Positions 8,652 through 19,788 are shown, numbered from the stretch's first letter. The stretch: 49,151 nt of DNA from Polaribacter sp. BAL334 (GCF_015767435.1 NZ_JADWOV010000275.1:1-49151), one strand, 5' to 3'. Notes: a model not told the origin generated them from the letters alone. Numbers and translations are program-made.

Positions 8652-11600
8652 ATGAAATTATACTATTTTAAAAGAAGTTATTTTTTATTATTTATTTTGA
8701 TCACTCTAGGTTCAGTAAGTTTTACATCAGGGCAAAATAAAATACAAGGTACAGTGGTCGATGAAATGGGGCCAATACCTGGGGTGTCAGTTGTTGTTAA
8801 GGGAACAACTAGAGGTGTTGAGTCAGATTTTGATGGTCGTTTCAATATTAATGTTTCAATTAATGAAATTTTAGTTTTTTCGTATCTAGGAATGGAGTCT
8901 CAAGAAGTTAAAGTAACAAATTTTAATGATTTAAAAATTACGTTAAAAGTTGCCTCAACTGCATTAGAAGAAATTGTTATTGTTGGTTATGGTGCTCAGA
9001 AAAAAGAATCCGTAGTAGGGGCTATATCACAAGCTAAAGGTGAATTGCTTATGCAATCTGGGGGTGTAGCAGATGTTACACAAGCTTTACAAGGTCGTTT
9101 ACCAGGGGTTACTACGATAAGTGGTGGTGGTAGGCCAGGTTCAGAAGAAACTCAAATATTTATTAGGGGTTCCAGTTCTTGGAACGGTAATGGACAACCT
9201 TTAATCTTGGTAGATGGTGTTGAGCGTCCAATATCTGATATCGATGCTAATGAAATAGAAAATATATCCGTTTTAAAAGATGCCTCTGCAACGGCTGTTT
9301 TTGGTGTACAAGGAGGTAATGGAGTTATTCTTATTACCACTAAACGTGGTAAAATAGGAAGCACACAGCTATCAGTATCCGCAAACTCAACAATTAAGGT
9401 GCCTTCTAGAGTACCAAGACAATTAAATTCTTATGATTCTTTTATGGGGCTAAATGATGCAGTTATACAAGAATTAATGTATGATGAAGGAGCTTGGGCG
9501 TATTATACCCCATTAGCAATTGCAGAACGTTATAGAAACCAAGCTACACAAGATGATTTAGAAAGATATCCAAATGTAGATTGGGAAGATTTTTTATTAA
9601 AAGATTTTGCAGTTGATAATAGAGTAAATCTTACAGCGAGAGGAGGGTCTGCATTTGCCAAATATTTTGGTAGTCTATCATTTCAAAATGTTGGTGATAT
9701 ATTTAAAACAGGTAGTACAGTAGACAATGGAAGAGGTTATGGAAGTTCTTTTGAATACAATAGGTTTAATTATCGTTCAAACTTAGATTTTAACATTACA
9801 AAAACAACCAAAGCTTCTATTAACTTATCGGGTTCATTTGCTACGCAGAACCAGCCTAATGGTGAGTCAAGAAGAATTTATCAAGGGTTGTATAGGGTAA
9901 TGCCTTATTTATATTACCCAAGATATTCAGATGGTGCTTATGGGTACCCTTTTCCAGATGATCCTAACTTGCAAAATCCTTTCTTTAACTTAACAGCAGC
10001 GGGTGTTACAAGATCGAATAGGTTGAAATTGAACACAGACATTTCTCTTGAGCAAAAACTAGATTTTATTACAAAAGGATTGGTGTTTAAGGGCTTGTAT
10101 TCGTATGATAGTTATATGACTTCAACACAAAGTATAGATGATGGTGATTTGAATGGGGTTTTTAAATTTTATGACCAAAATGGCGAAGAGCAAATTGTAT
10201 ATACCATAGATCCTGTAAACGACTTTCAACAAGAAATTAGGCCTTGGGAACTAGGAAATATTAATTTAAATAATGGTAGCCGTACCAGAAATTTAAATTA
10301 CCAAGCTTCTTTAAATTATGACAATACTTTTGCAGACGACCATAATGTTAGTGGATTGTTTTTGTTTAGAAGACAAGAGAGAACAACAGGAAACAATAAC
10401 CCTAGGTTTAGAGAAGATTGGGTAGGTCGTATTACCTATAATTATAAAAACACCTACTTTATAGAGGTTAATGGCGCTTATAATGGTTCAGAACAATTTG
10501 CAAAAGGATACCGTTTTGACTTATTTCCATCTTTAGCTTTGGGTTGGACACTTTCTAATAATGATTTTTTACAGGATACGGAGTGGTTAAATAAACTTAA
10601 AATAAGGGGTTCATATGGTGTTGTAGGAGATGATAATTACGGAGGTCAACCTTATGGATACCTAACACAATGGGCAGATCGTGGAACAGGTGTTACCATT
10701 GGTAGCGCGTTAGATTATAGAGATCGATCTGATTATTTAGTGTATTACGAATCTTTATTAGGAAACCCAAATTTAAGATGGGAAGTGGTAACCAAAGCAA
10801 ATATTGGAGCAGAAGTTTCCCTATTAAATGGCGCGATATCTTCTGAATTTGACTTCTTTATAGAAAAAAGAGACGATATTTTTATTTCTGCAGATGATAG
10901 GGCTGTACCAAACTTTGTTGGTATTGCACCACCAAGTGGTAACTTAGGAAAAGCCGAAGTAAAGGGGTTTGAAGTAACACTTAAACTAAACCATACTTTT
11001 AATAATGGAATGAAAGTTTGGTTAGATGCCAATTATAATAGAGCTATAGATAAGGTAATTTCTAGAGATGAGCCTTTATTAGCTCCATTTTATACCAAAG
11101 ACCAGGGCTATCAAATAGGGCAAACAAGAAGTGCGATACCAACTAATATTATGCAAAGTTGGGATGACATTTATACGTCTACACCTTTAGAGGATTTAGA
11201 CGATAATAAACGAATAGGGAGTTATGATATTGTAGATTTTAACGGAGATGGTTTGTACAAAAGTATTGATGATATTGTTCCTTATGGGTATCCAAATCGT
11301 CCACAAAACAACTGGTCAGCAACGTTCGGTTGGGAATGGAAAAATTTTAGTGTTATGGCTCAATTCTACGGAATGAACAATGTATCTAGAATTTTCGGCA
11401 CAGGAACAAGTGGGCAAGGTGCACCAGCTCTTTTTGACTTCGAATCAAATTACTGGACAAAAGACAATCCGAATGCAGCGTTTACACACAAGGATATTCT
11501 TGTTAATGGTAGGCAAGATCCTTTCAGAAATCTATGGGATGCCTCTATGGTGCGTTTAAAAACTTTTGAAATTGCATATAAAATTCCAAAGAAAACTGTA

Positions 11601-11765
11601 GCTAAATTAGGAGCACAGACTATGAGAGTATTTGTTAATGGTAATAATCTTTTCTTGTGGTCAGATGTTCCAGATGATCGTGTTTTCGATGGAGTTTCAG
11701 AAAAAGGAGGTACCGATTACCCAGCTTTTAGAAGAATAAATTTTGGTTTCACTTTAGATTTTTAA
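8652..11765 (+). CDS. SusC-like TonB-dependent outer-membrane transporter
   Basis: About 1037 residues. Signal peptide ends FTSGQ, followed by a carboxypeptidase-regulatory-like domain (about 22-97, TVVDEMGPIPGVSVVVKG), a TonB box region (EEIVIVGYGAQKKESVVG), a plug domain with QGRLPGV, LVDGVERP and SVLKDASATAVFG, and a 22-strand-type barrel ending in aromatic FGFTLDF. ATG 8652 is preferred over an in-frame TTG at 8625 because the hydrophobic signal begins there. It would import large oligosaccharides in a complex with the SusD lipoprotein encoded 22 bases downstream, powered by TonB-ExbBD. Confidence 0.95.
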   Translation: MKLYYFKRSYFLLFILITLGSVSFTSGQNKIQGTVVDEMGPIPGVSVVVKGTTRGVESDFDGRFNINVSINEILVFSYLGMESQEVKVTNFNDLKITLKVASTALEEIVIVGYGAQKKESVVGAISQAKGELLMQSGGVADVTQALQGRLPGVTTISGGGRPGSEETQIFIRGSSSWNGNGQPLILVDGVERPISDIDANEIENISVLKDASATAVFGVQGGNGVILITTKRGKIGSTQLSVSANSTIKVPSRVPRQLNSYDSFMGLNDAVIQELMYDEGAWAYYTPLAIAERYRNQATQDDLERYPNVDWEDFLLKDFAVDNRVNLTARGGSAFAKYFGSLSFQNVGDIFKTGSTVDNGRGYGSSFEYNRFNYRSNLDFNITKTTKASINLSGSFATQNQPNGESRRIYQGLYRVMPYLYYPRYSDGAYGYPFPDDPNLQNPFFNLTAAGVTRSNRLKLNTDISLEQKLDFITKGLVFKGLYSYDSYMTSTQSIDDGDLNGVFKFYDQNGEEQIVYTIDPVNDFQQEIRPWELGNINLNNGSRTRNLNYQASLNYDNTFADDHNVSGLFLFRRQERTTGNNNPRFREDWVGRITYNYKNTYFIEVNGAYNGSEQFAKGYRFDLFPSLALGWTLSNNDFLQDTEWLNKLKIRGSYGVVGDDNYGGQPYGYLTQWADRGTGVTIGSALDYRDRSDYLVYYESLLGNPNLRWEVVTKANIGAEVSLLNGAISSEFDFFIEKRDDIFISADDRAVPNFVGIAPPSGNLGKAEVKGFEVTLKLNHTFNNGMKVWLDANYNRAIDKVISRDEPLLAPFYTKDQGYQIGQTRSAIPTNIMQSWDDIYTSTPLEDLDDNKRIGSYDIVDFNGDGLYKSIDDIVPYGYPNRPQNNWSATFGWEWKNFSVMAQFYGMNNVSRIFGTGTSGQGAPALFDFESNYWTKDNPNAAFTHKDILVNGRQDPFRNLWDASMVRLKTFEIAYKIPKKTVAKLGAQTMRVFVNGNNLFLWSDVPDDRVFDGVSEKGGTDYPAFRRINFGFTLDF

Positions 11766-11787
11766 GAACATAATAAAAATTAACGTC

Positions 11788-13707
11788 ATGAAAAAATATA
11801 TAAGTTTAGTAATATTAACATGTTTTCTCTATTCTTGCGAAGAATACCTTGAGAGAGTTCCAGAAGCAGATCTGCAAGCAGAAGACATTTTTAAAGACTT
11901 TGCTGGTACGCAAGGGTTTTTAGAAGATATGTATGGTTATGTTACCAACTATGCGGTACACCCATATTATTCATCTGCTTTTCTTTTGGGAGATGAAGTA
12001 AAAGTATATGGTAGAGATTTTACCTTTCAAAATAGAGTAGAAGAGGGTAATTTAAGAGCGTGGTACAAAGGAAGCCTCGATAGAAGATACAATTATTTTG
12101 ATTTAAATAGAGGTGATGTACCTAATCCAGTGCATAGTCAAACCAGACAATTTGGTGCAGGAATATGGCAAGGCTGGGCTGGCATTCGTAGAGCAAATAC
12201 CGTATTAGAAAATATAGATTTAATGGTAAATGCTACAGAATTCGAAAAAGATTTAATTAGAGGTCAAGCCCTTTTTTTTAGAGCCTTTTTTCATCATGAG
12301 ATTATGAAATTTTGGGGTAGAATACCTTATATTGAATCTACATGGGATGGAGATGGAAATTATCAACAATATGTGCGTCCTGCTACATTTGCAGATACAG
12401 CCAGACGTTTAAATCAAGATTTAGAAGAAGCTGCCAAGTACGTTCCAGAAAGTTGGAGTCATCTTGCGGCACAAATAGCTAATAATCCAAGTTTAATTCG
12501 TACTTTAAGAGTATCAGAGTTAGCAGATACTTACATGCATATCAATAAGGCAATAGTACATGCGTATCAAGGTAAAAATTGGTTATTGGCTGCATCACCT
12601 TTAATGCAAGGGACAACAGATACTTATGGGTATAGTCAAGAATTTTGCGACAATGCAGCTGCTGCTTTTGCCAAAGTGATCGATTTAGACAATAGAAATG
12701 TAAATAACCTTGGTTTAGCATCAAAAGAAGATTATTATAAGGTATTTTATTCTACACAAGATGATGGTAATACAGTGGTACCTGGTACACGTCCAGAAGC
12801 TTATGAGTTCATTTTTAGTGCACAACCAAGTAACTCACAGCGCATTCAATTGCCAGCAACATTTGCTTTACAAGAAAATGGGGCTTGTTTTCAAACACCA
12901 ACCCATTCATTTGTACAACACGCTTTTGGTATGAAAGATGGCATGTCTATAGAAGATAGTCCTCTTTATGACCCTACTGATCCTTGGGCAAATCGTGATC
13001 CACGTTTTGATATGTGGATTATTAAAGACGGTGATCAAATAACCGTAAAACCAAGTAATAATGCTTATAAGCAATATGCAGAGTTGTATACAGGAGGCAC
13101 GCATCGCGATTTTTTTGGATCGAATAACAATGGCGGTAAAAGTGGTACAGGATATGCAGCTAAAAAATGGTATCCTATAGATTTTAATAGACACGATAAT
13201 AGAAGAAATATCATTACACACCATCTATTAATGCGTTTAACAGATGTGTATTTAATGTATGCAGAGGCTATGACCATGTCATCCTATGGCCCTTCTGGTA
13301 ATCCTGCTTTTGTAACTGATGGAGGTATAGTTAGTATGAGTGGCCTAGAAGCAGTTAACTTAATTAGAGCAAGATATCCAAACTTACCACCTGTTGATAC
13401 ATCTTATCCTGGTATTGGAAGTAACCCACAGAAATTTATGGATGTTTTAAGAAAGGAAAGAGCTATGGAACTTTCTTTTGAAGCTCATAGATGGGTAGAT
13501 ATAAGAAGGTGGGTACTAGCCGATAAAATGGAATACAGAAATAAAACTGCTTTAGACTTTGTAAGAGGTGCTAATGGTAAACCAACAGAAATGGTTGAAA
13601 GAACTTTAGTAACTACCGTTTGTGAGTATCCAAAACACTTTTGGTTGCCTTTTCCTATAGAAGATGTACAAATATTTCAAGGGTTTGAACAAAATCCAGG
13701 TTGGTAA
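11788..13707 (+). CDS. SusD/RagB-like surface glycan-binding lipoprotein
   Basis: A 639-residue lipoprotein: lipobox at LYSCEEYLE with Cys17. The rest is the alpha-helical TPR-like fold of the family, with recognisable LRGQALFFRAFFHHEIMKFWG-like and MELSFEAHRWVDIRRW segments and a C-terminal IPIEDVQIFQGFEQNPGW-type ending. It forms the lid of the SusC channel and binds the oligosaccharide. The 22-base gap to susC implies co-transcription. Its length is slightly above the usual 500-600 residues. Confidence 0.95.
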   Translation: MKKYISLVILTCFLYSCEEYLERVPEADLQAEDIFKDFAGTQGFLEDMYGYVTNYAVHPYYSSAFLLGDEVKVYGRDFTFQNRVEEGNLRAWYKGSLDRRYNYFDLNRGDVPNPVHSQTRQFGAGIWQGWAGIRRANTVLENIDLMVNATEFEKDLIRGQALFFRAFFHHEIMKFWGRIPYIESTWDGDGNYQQYVRPATFADTARRLNQDLEEAAKYVPESWSHLAAQIANNPSLIRTLRVSELADTYMHINKAIVHAYQGKNWLLAASPLMQGTTDTYGYSQEFCDNAAAAFAKVIDLDNRNVNNLGLASKEDYYKVFYSTQDDGNTVVPGTRPEAYEFIFSAQPSNSQRIQLPATFALQENGACFQTPTHSFVQHAFGMKDGMSIEDSPLYDPTDPWANRDPRFDMWIIKDGDQITVKPSNNAYKQYAELYTGGTHRDFFGSNNNGGKSGTGYAAKKWYPIDFNRHDNRRNIITHHLLMRLTDVYLMYAEAMTMSSYGPSGNPAFVTDGGIVSMSGLEAVNLIRARYPNLPPVDTSYPGIGSNPQKFMDVLRKERAMELSFEAHRWVDIRRWVLADKMEYRNKTALDFVRGANGKPTEMVERTLVTTVCEYPKHFWLPFPIEDVQIFQGFEQNPGW

Positions 13708-13781
13708 TATTGTAAGAGGTAATCTATTTTTTCATTTTAATCAACACCAACAAATAAATACTAAAATTAGAATCATACACT

Positions 13782-16700
13782 ATGATAAATCAATTTAAAT
13801 ATTATAAATGTTTCTTATTGTTCACTATCATCACTTTAAGTGCCAATTTTGATATCTATTCACAGATAAAAAAGGCAGAAACATTTAAAATAAATATTAC
13901 AGATGAAAGTGGTAATAAAATCAGTGGAGTTAAAATATACAATTCTAAGGGTAAAATCTTTTACTCGAATAATAATGGATATTCAAATATACAACTTGAC
14001 AACGATGATAAAAAATTAGTTTTAGAAAAAAAAGGATTTAAGGATAAAACCATAACTTTTGATGAGTTGACTACTACTATTATTATGCAAACTACTTTGC
14101 GCTATGCAGATGATCAAGATAAAACAGAAGTCGCATTTGGTACAACAGTGAAAAGGAAAATTAGCAATCCCATCTCTACCGTCACTCCCAATGATTTTGG
14201 AATTTATGATAATAGAATTTTAGTAAATGAAATTATAGGGAATAGATTTCTAGGAATGAAAAGTAACAATTCTATTAGAGGCTTTGGCGGCTCTAACCAA
14301 GCTTTAATTGTTGTTGACGGTGTTTTAGGAAGAAATATAAATAATCTTACCTTACAAGAAGTAGAACAAATATCTGTTTTAAAGGATGCTTCATCTGTTG
14401 CTATGTATGGGTCTCAGGCATTAAACGGAGTTATTCAAATCACTACAAAAAGAGGTAAAGTCAATCGTAGAGAGATTAATGTAAGGATAGATTCTGGTGT
14501 TAGACAGCCTTTAGCATTACCAGATTATTTGAATGCACCAGAGTATATGACGTTGTATAACGAGGCTTTGGTTAATGATGGTTTGACCCCAATATTTAAT
14601 AATGCGCTTATTCAGAATACTTTAAGTGGTGAGAATCCTTACCTTTATCCAGATATCGATTTCTTTTCACGTGACTATGTTAAAACATTTGCACCAACCT
14701 ATGATATAGGTGCAGAGTTTTTAGGAGGTAATGATAGAATGCAATATTACGTTAATCTTGGTTGGTCGCATCAGGCTTCATTAGAAAATTTAGTGCCAGA
14801 TGTGAATAAAGGAGTAAATGCATTTAGTATTAGAGGTAACTTAGATTTTAAAATTAACGATAAAATTTCAAGTACACTAGACGCAAATTTATTAATAAGG
14901 TCTAATCAATCTGCTAGAAGTGATTTAGGAGCAAGTGTTTTTCAATTTGGTACAACATTCCTTCCCAACCAATATGCTCCAATATTACCGCTAGAGTATA
15001 TGCTACTCGAGAATAATGATGTTTTAACAGAAAAACTTGCTGGGGCAAATATATATGCTGGGGGTATCTTAGGTTATAGTCAAACAAACCCTACACCAAA
15101 CCCTTTAGCTGCAGTATATGCAGGAGGTAGTCAGGACGATATGACTATTTATGGGCAATTTACGAATACTATAAATTTCGATTTAAATAGCCTATTAACG
15201 GGTTTGTCAGGAAAAACAAGAATGAGTTTCGATTTATTTGATCAACATCGTTTACAATATAGAAATACTTATAACTTTTATAATCCGTTTTGGGTAGGAA
15301 ATAAAATATTTGATATTGATGGACAAGGACAAAATGACCAACAAGGACTAACCCAATTTGTTACAGGTTTAGATTACGACATGCGTTTTGGGGCATCAAT
15401 TCAATTAGATCACCAAGCCAATATTGATAATATCCACAATTTTAAAACTACACTACTAGGATATTATAATAACATTACTACGGATGTGATTAGTGATGAT
15501 GGTACAAGACAAACTTATAAATATCCACACCTAGGTTTGTCAACAAGTTATACTTACCTAGATAAATTTATTTTAGACGTATCTGCCACCCTAAACCATT
15601 CTATAAAATTAGCTAAGGGTAATAGAGCAGGTCTGTCTACTACAAGTAGCATAGGGTATATTTTAAGTGAAGAAAATTTTATTAAAAACACAAATTTTAT
15701 AGACTTTTTGAAACTAAAAGTGTCATCTGGAGTATTATATTCCGATTTAAACTTAGGTTTAAACTCCTTTTACTTATATGAACCTTTAGTAAATTTAGAT
15801 GGTGGTAGTTTTAACTGGCAAGAAGGTGTTGGAAATAATAAAGTTTCATTTATACAAGGTGCTAATAGTAATTTAGGTTTCGAAAAGCGAGTGGATTTAA
15901 ACATTGGTTTTGAGGCATTATTATGGAATTCGTTAAGTATAGAATTTAATGTTTTCCAAACAGATATTGAAGATAAAATAATTGCATTAGACACTCCATA
16001 TCCCTCTTACTACGATGATTTTAAAGCCTTTGAAAATTTTGAAGCTGATCGTTATCGAGGACTCGAGTTAGGGCTAAATTATACGAAATCATGGAGTGAT
16101 TTTAGATTAAATTTCGGTGGTAATTTTATGTTAAATGATAATACTGCACTTATTAGAGATGAAAATAGACAGTATGCATATCAAAATAGACAAGGAATTT
16201 CACTAAACCCTATATTTGGCTATCAAAACCTAGGATTTTACGGTTTTGAAGATTTTGACGCTAATGGAAACTTAGCAAATAATTTACCAGATCCACAAGC
16301 AGTGGTGCAACCTGGAGATATTAAATATGTAAATCAAAATCCAAACGATGACAATGTTATAGATAATTTCGATCAAGTTTATTTAGGTAGAGGTTATAAT
16401 CCTATAAGCTATAATTTAAATTTACAAATGACTTACAAAAGACTTACTTTATACCTTCAAGGTGTGGGTCAGTCAGGTGGAATATCTCCTTTAACAAATA
16501 GTTATTTTCAAGTAACTGGTAATGATAAATATTCTGAAAGTGTGGTAAATCGCTGGACACCTGCTACTGCAGCAACAGCAACATACCCAAGGTTATCAAC
16601 AGGAAACGCTAATAACAATTTTAAAAACTCAGATTTTTGGATTTATAGTACTTCGTATTTCAACTTATCCAGAGCCCAATTAACTTATGAAGTTAGCGAA

Positions 16701-16856
16701 AACTTATGTAAAAAACTAGGCATAAAGCAACTAAGTATACATGCTTCAGGTAGTGATATTTTTCGTATTGCTAAAGACAAAGACATACAACTATTGAGAA
16801 TTGGTAGCGAACCAAGAACAAGAAATATTTTAATTGGATTAAGAACCTCATTTTAA
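13782..16856 (+). CDS. Divergent SusC-like TonB-dependent transporter (second pair)
   Basis: A 1024-residue outer-membrane transporter. The signal peptide ends DIYSQ. The N-terminal domain (about 35-105) keeps the beta-sandwich pattern (SGNKISGVKIYNSKGKI) but is diverged. The plug contains NSIRGFGG, LIVVDGVLG and SVLKDASSVAMYGSQALNG, and the barrel ends RNILIGLRTSF. Compared with the first SusC, the usual VVVGYGTQKK-like segment is replaced by VAFGTTVKRKISN. The two transporters are clearly not recent copies, so this pair may take a different product size or decoration. It follows the first susD by 74 bases with no visible terminator. Confidence 0.92.
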   Translation: MINQFKYYKCFLLFTIITLSANFDIYSQIKKAETFKINITDESGNKISGVKIYNSKGKIFYSNNNGYSNIQLDNDDKKLVLEKKGFKDKTITFDELTTTIIMQTTLRYADDQDKTEVAFGTTVKRKISNPISTVTPNDFGIYDNRILVNEIIGNRFLGMKSNNSIRGFGGSNQALIVVDGVLGRNINNLTLQEVEQISVLKDASSVAMYGSQALNGVIQITTKRGKVNRREINVRIDSGVRQPLALPDYLNAPEYMTLYNEALVNDGLTPIFNNALIQNTLSGENPYLYPDIDFFSRDYVKTFAPTYDIGAEFLGGNDRMQYYVNLGWSHQASLENLVPDVNKGVNAFSIRGNLDFKINDKISSTLDANLLIRSNQSARSDLGASVFQFGTTFLPNQYAPILPLEYMLLENNDVLTEKLAGANIYAGGILGYSQTNPTPNPLAAVYAGGSQDDMTIYGQFTNTINFDLNSLLTGLSGKTRMSFDLFDQHRLQYRNTYNFYNPFWVGNKIFDIDGQGQNDQQGLTQFVTGLDYDMRFGASIQLDHQANIDNIHNFKTTLLGYYNNITTDVISDDGTRQTYKYPHLGLSTSYTYLDKFILDVSATLNHSIKLAKGNRAGLSTTSSIGYILSEENFIKNTNFIDFLKLKVSSGVLYSDLNLGLNSFYLYEPLVNLDGGSFNWQEGVGNNKVSFIQGANSNLGFEKRVDLNIGFEALLWNSLSIEFNVFQTDIEDKIIALDTPYPSYYDDFKAFENFEADRYRGLELGLNYTKSWSDFRLNFGGNFMLNDNTALIRDENRQYAYQNRQGISLNPIFGYQNLGFYGFEDFDANGNLANNLPDPQAVVQPGDIKYVNQNPNDDNVIDNFDQVYLGRGYNPISYNLNLQMTYKRLTLYLQGVGQSGGISPLTNSYFQVTGNDKYSESVVNRWTPATAATATYPRLSTGNANNNFKNSDFWIYSTSYFNLSRAQLTYEVSENLCKKLGIKQLSIHASGSDIFRIAKDKDIQLLRIGSEPRTRNILIGLRTSF

Positions 16857-16867
16857 AGATTTAAATT

Positions 16868-18586
16868 ATGCACAAGAAGATATATTTTAGCTTCATTTTA
16901 ATACTCTCGTTCGTTTCATATTCTTGTGAAGATATGTTAGAACCAAAAGATGAAAATATCATAAATGAAGAATTTGTATTTAATGACCCTGTTTTCTCAG
17001 AAGGTATTTTATTAAATGCATATAATTTAATACCAACATTCTCTTCAGTAAATAACGAGCTTGATATGGCTACAGACAACGCAGTTTGTAATCAACCTAC
17101 AAATAATATTTTAAGAATGGCTACTGGAGAGCTTTCAAGCTTTTTTAATCCTGTAAATAGATGGGGTAGGTATTCACATATTTTATATGTAAATAAGTTT
17201 TTAGAAAATAGTAATGATGTAGTTTGGTCTAAAGATCCAACAATTAATTCGTATTTCTCAGATAGGTTAAAAGGAGAAGCTTTGGCTTTAAGAGCATTAC
17301 AGCACTTTTATATCCTTCAGGCTCATGCAGGTGTAGGAAATAATGGTACTTTACTAGGCATTCCTTACATAGATCAATTTATTGAGGTTGATGGTAATTT
17401 TAACATACCTCGATTAAGTTTTCAAGAAACTGTAGAGCGTATCAATAACGATTTTGAAGCTGCATTTAATTTATTGCCTTATGTATATACTAATAATGCT
17501 TCAGAAATACACCCTAAAGATCAAAATAAAGACGAAGAAGCATACTTGCTGGTTAATTCACCAAACTACGAAGGACGTTTTTGTGGTTTGTTTGTAAGAG
17601 CTTTTCAGGCAAAATTAAACTTACTCGCAGCTAGCCCAGCATACTTAAATAATCAAGAGTATTATAGAAAAGCTGCAGAGTATGCAGCTGAAACCATCAA
17701 TAGTGCTTGGAATAATATTTTACCCATTGATGGCTTAACATTTTACGAAAATAATTCAAATGAAATATTATGGGCACAACCAAGGTCAAATAATTCTTCC
17801 TTAGAAGAAGATGTGTATCCACCATTTATTGATGGTGACGGTGGTAATGGTAGAGTCAACCCTTCTCATAACCTTGTTGCTAGTTTTCCTTTAGCGAATG
17901 GTTATCCAGCAACCACAAGTAATGGTTTAGATTTACAAAACCCATATAACAATAGAGATCCAAGATTACAAGCTTATATTGTTACCAATGGATCTTCTAT
18001 AAGTGGTCAAAATATAAACACCGGTATTTCTGGAGGTGGTAATAGGGTAGATTCTTTAGTAACACGTTCAACAAGAACAGGTTATTATTTAAGAAAACAT
18101 ACTGTAAGCAATGTAAGTATATCCCAGTCTGGTGGAAATGTTTCTGCGTTTCATTATGATGGATATTTAAGAGCTACAGAGTTATTCTTAATTTTAGCGG
18201 AGGCTCAAAATGAAGTGGTTGGTGCAGATGGTGTTTTACCTGGAAGTTTTTTAAGTGCTAGAGAAATTTTAGCACAAATAAGAAAAAGACCTCAGAGCCC
18301 AGGTTTTGTAGATGACTATTTAAACGGTTTATCAGATATTACAGATTTAATTAAGAATGAAAGGCGTATTGAATTATGTTTCGAAGGAGCAAGATTTTGG
18401 GATATCAGACGTTGGAATCTTCCATTAAATGAAGAAGTTATAGGAAGCGAGTTCTTAGGAAGCACTGAAGGATATCAAACTTTTCCTGTTGAAAATCGTA
18501 ATTTTCAAGAATTTGCTAGATTTATGCCTATTAGCAATAGTGAAATACAAAAATTTAGTGCTTTAGAACAAAATAAAGGATGGTAA
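16868..18586 (+). CDS. SusD/RagB-like surface glycan-binding lipoprotein (second pair)
   Basis: A 572-residue lipoprotein with lipobox SYSCEDMLEP (Cys20). It shows the SusD pattern: GEALALRALQHFYILQAHAG helix, a long loop-rich glycan-binding middle, and C-terminal RRIELCFEGARFWDIRRWN plus the ending FSALEQNKGW. It lies 11 bases after the second susC, so the two are translated from one message and form the second import complex. Confidence 0.94.
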   Translation: MHKKIYFSFILILSFVSYSCEDMLEPKDENIINEEFVFNDPVFSEGILLNAYNLIPTFSSVNNELDMATDNAVCNQPTNNILRMATGELSSFFNPVNRWGRYSHILYVNKFLENSNDVVWSKDPTINSYFSDRLKGEALALRALQHFYILQAHAGVGNNGTLLGIPYIDQFIEVDGNFNIPRLSFQETVERINNDFEAAFNLLPYVYTNNASEIHPKDQNKDEEAYLLVNSPNYEGRFCGLFVRAFQAKLNLLAASPAYLNNQEYYRKAAEYAAETINSAWNNILPIDGLTFYENNSNEILWAQPRSNNSSLEEDVYPPFIDGDGGNGRVNPSHNLVASFPLANGYPATTSNGLDLQNPYNNRDPRLQAYIVTNGSSISGQNINTGISGGGNRVDSLVTRSTRTGYYLRKHTVSNVSISQSGGNVSAFHYDGYLRATELFLILAEAQNEVVGADGVLPGSFLSAREILAQIRKRPQSPGFVDDYLNGLSDITDLIKNERRIELCFEGARFWDIRRWNLPLNEEVIGSEFLGSTEGYQTFPVENRNFQEFARFMPISNSEIQKFSALEQNKGW

Positions 18587-18700
18587 CTATTATTGAAATA
18601 ATAATAATTGCCGAATTCAAGAGTTAATAAAGTTTAAAATCCAATAATAAACATGGATAGGTTGGATAAAAATATAATAAAATTTAATTATAAGAACACA

Positions 18701-19738
18701 ATGAAAGGATATTATCAAATAATGATGTTAATAGTTGTAGCAACTTTTTTATCATGTGAAAATCAACCAAATGAGTTTGATGATTTTGGAATTACAACAA
18801 CATGGTTTCCATATCAAACACCAGCCAGAACACTTATTTTAGGTAATTATGATGTTGGTTTTAATGATAATGACAATGATTTTAAATTTGAAATCGGAGC
18901 GAAATTAAGTGGGCTTTATGAAAACAAAATAGATCGTTATTATTATTATGAGATAGATGAAAGTCTATTAGATACAATTGCTAATGTTCAAGCATTACCT
19001 TCTTCATATTACACCATAGAAACACCAAATCCTGTTACGATTCCTGCTGGAAGAATGGACGGAAGAATTACTGTAAAATTAAATGATAATTTTTTTAATG
19101 ACCCAAAGTCGTTTTATCCTAAGAAAGATTCCGTAAATTATGTGATACCTCTTGTTATTTATAGAGTAGAAAAAATAGATTCTATTTTAACTGGGCTTCC
19201 AGCCGATGGTGTTACAAACCCACATCGTTTAATTAAAGATGATTGGGAAATTCAACCTAAAGATTATACGTTATTTGGTATTAAATTTATCAATAAATAT
19301 CATGGAATGTATTTTAAAAGAGGTGCAGATAGAGTGGTTTCTAGTACATTAGATACTACGTTTATATACAGAGCTGATTATGTTGAAAAGGATCTTGTTA
19401 GAGATGTTATTATTTCTGGAAGAAATAATGTTGTAATAGAGAATAATATTGTTCGTAGAGGTGGTTTACAAAGTCCTGGTACTGTAGCTATAGAGTTGGC
19501 TTTTGATGAAAATGAAAACTGCATTATTACGAGTCCAGATGGGGCTTATAATGTTTCTGGAACAGGCACATTTGTAAAAGAAGGAGGTGAATGGGGTGGA
19601 AAAAAAAGAGATGTAATTTTTGTAAATTATACTTATGATGATCTTGTAAATAATGAAAATCATGTTGTAATTGACACTTTCGTAGTTAGAAACAGAGGCG
19701 TAGTTTTTGAATCTTTTCCAGTAGTGATTAAAAAGTAG
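18701..19738 (+). CDS. SusE-like lipoprotein with DUF1735-type domain
   Basis: About 345 residues from ATG 18701, which opens a lipoprotein signal (MKGYYQIMMLIVVATFLSC). An in-frame ATG at 18653 would add 16 polar residues before it and is less likely. The N-terminal part (about 30-165) has the beta-sandwich pattern of DUF1735/BT_3987-type domains: DNDFKFEIGAKLSG and VTIPAGRMDGRITVKL. The second half is another beta-rich domain. Proteins like this follow susCD and act as surface glycan-binding partners. It is the last gene of the uptake operon, before a strong terminator. Confidence 0.8.
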   Translation: MKGYYQIMMLIVVATFLSCENQPNEFDDFGITTTWFPYQTPARTLILGNYDVGFNDNDNDFKFEIGAKLSGLYENKIDRYYYYEIDESLLDTIANVQALPSSYYTIETPNPVTIPAGRMDGRITVKLNDNFFNDPKSFYPKKDSVNYVIPLVIYRVEKIDSILTGLPADGVTNPHRLIKDDWEIQPKDYTLFGIKFINKYHGMYFKRGADRVVSSTLDTTFIYRADYVEKDLVRDVIISGRNNVVIENNIVRRGGLQSPGTVAIELAFDENENCIITSPDGAYNVSGTGTFVKEGGEWGGKKRDVIFVNYTYDDLVNNENHVVIDTFVVRNRGVVFESFPVVIKK

Positions 19739-19788
19739 TATAATTTTATAAAAACTTTGTTTGAATTTGTTTTAAATTCCACCCCCGA

